A stretch of DNA of 20,010 nt from a virus: IMG/VR virus record IMGVR_UViG_3300049489_000107, positions 1 through 20,010 of that record; one strand, given 5' to 3'. The translations under genes and the position numbers were made by a program. Shown piece after piece: positions 19,776 through 20,010 of the stretch. The notes under the pieces were generated by a model. That model saw nothing but the letters and a program-made list of their open reading frames with translations. It ran no database searches and had not been told where the DNA came from. Every line of letters starts with the position of its first letter. Position 1 is the stretch's first letter.

Positions 19776-19918
19776 CGGTGCCGATGAGCGGGCGCCGTGA
19801 AGCCCTTAACGAAGCACGCCGGCTGTGCGCTCTCCGCTTGATTGGCGTGGTTAGGCATCACAACGAGGTAACTCATGAAACGACTGAACGACAGCCAAAA
19901 CCATCCGTTGCGGTTTGA
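19772..19918 (+). CDS. Possible small ORF (48 aa) overlapping the next gene
   Basis: A GTG at 19772, with an in-frame ATG at 19784, opens a frame (MSGRREALNEARRLCALRLI from the ATG) that ends at 19918, overlapping the start of the next gene by 44 nt. It is basic and helical at first. Without it, 19699-19874 would be a 176-nt gap holding only a 9-bp direct repeat (ATTGGCGTG at 19766 and 19841). Support is weak. Confidence 0.25.
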   Translation: MTVPMSGRREALNEARRLCALRLIGVVRHHNEVTHETTERQPKPSVAV

Positions 19919-20010
19919 GGAAAACGGCAAGGTGATAGGACAGTTCTACAACTCATGGGACAAAACCTATCACCTTGCAGAGTACGAGCCGTACAAACGC
20001 CCGCCAAATG
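19875..20010 (+). CDS. Partial CDS, unknown early phage protein
   Basis: An ATG at 19875 with GAGG 6 nt upstream opens a frame to the window end (45 residues, MKRLNDSQNHPLRFEENGKV and on, including QFYNSWDKTYHLAEYEPYKR). The visible part is hydrophilic and rich in aromatic residues, with no membrane span or recognisable motif. It lies in the same rightward operon as the exonuclease. The good ribosome-binding site favours it as real. Function unknown because most of the gene is outside the window. Confidence 0.6.
   Translation, partial: MKRLNDSQNHPLRFEENGKVIGQFYNSWDKTYHLAEYEPYKRPPN

Noticed and set aside
19700-19930. 76-aa minus-strand frame
   Set aside because: Opposes the rightward operon, overlaps a gene start with a good ribosome-binding site and shows no motif.
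1-20010. tRNA genes, CRISPR arrays, insertion sequences, integrase, attachment sites
   Set aside because: Looked for on both strands; no cloverleaf, regularly spaced repeat array, transposase or integrase motif or att-like duplication was seen. The short repeats at 15507-15584 are iteron-like, not CRISPR.

Overview
The window holds the immunity region, the replication genes and most of the head/tail module of a temperate, P22-like short-tailed phage (podovirus). It is either a prophage or a phage genome. The high GC content and small accessory proteins of types I associate with Burkholderiales phages suggest a betaproteobacterial host; this is inference. No bacterial housekeeping gene, tRNA, integrase, attachment site, lysis gene or CRISPR is visible, and both ends lie inside phage genes.

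Layout. Positions 1-16665 are transcribed leftward and 16742-20010 rightward. Read as the reverse complement, the order is that of a lambdoid phage. A left early operon (17247 onward) contains five unknown small genes, an SSB-like protein with an acidic tail and a DnaQ-type 3'-5' exonuclease. Next comes a short CI-like repressor (16742-17050), then a Cro-like gene (16444-16665), and a right operon with a lambda O-like replication initiator (15091-15855), ninB (13847-14242), a PD-(D/E)xK nuclease (12803-13162) and several tiny cysteine-rich proteins. These lead directly into terS and terL (12149-10199), the P22-type portal, scaffold and coat, the tail factor gp4, a beta-helix tailspike, gp10 and further tail proteins running off the left edge.

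Control. The repressor gene is flanked by operator clusters, three sites upstream and two downstream. Four of the five are 18-mers starting with the identical 9-mer GTTTAGGTT, spaced 23-25 bp apart. The variable ends of neighbouring operators supply the -35 (TTGAC) and -10 (TAAAC/GAAAC) elements of two divergent promoters, one for cro and one for the left early operon. This is equivalent to lambda OR/OL with PR/PL. The cro promoter predicts a leaderless mRNA.

Replication. The linker-coding part of the initiator gene carries helically phased CGCGTG repeats, a 15-bp direct repeat read in two different frames, and a 37-nt pure pyrimidine/purine tract. Together they are a good candidate for a lambda-type origin inside the initiator gene.

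The strongest findings are this operator/promoter array and the putative origin. Weaker leads are the repressor without a cleavage domain, the eleven consecutive 4-nt gene overlaps, the absence of a recognisable late regulator, and the unknown left-operon genes, two of which encode single-span membrane proteins.
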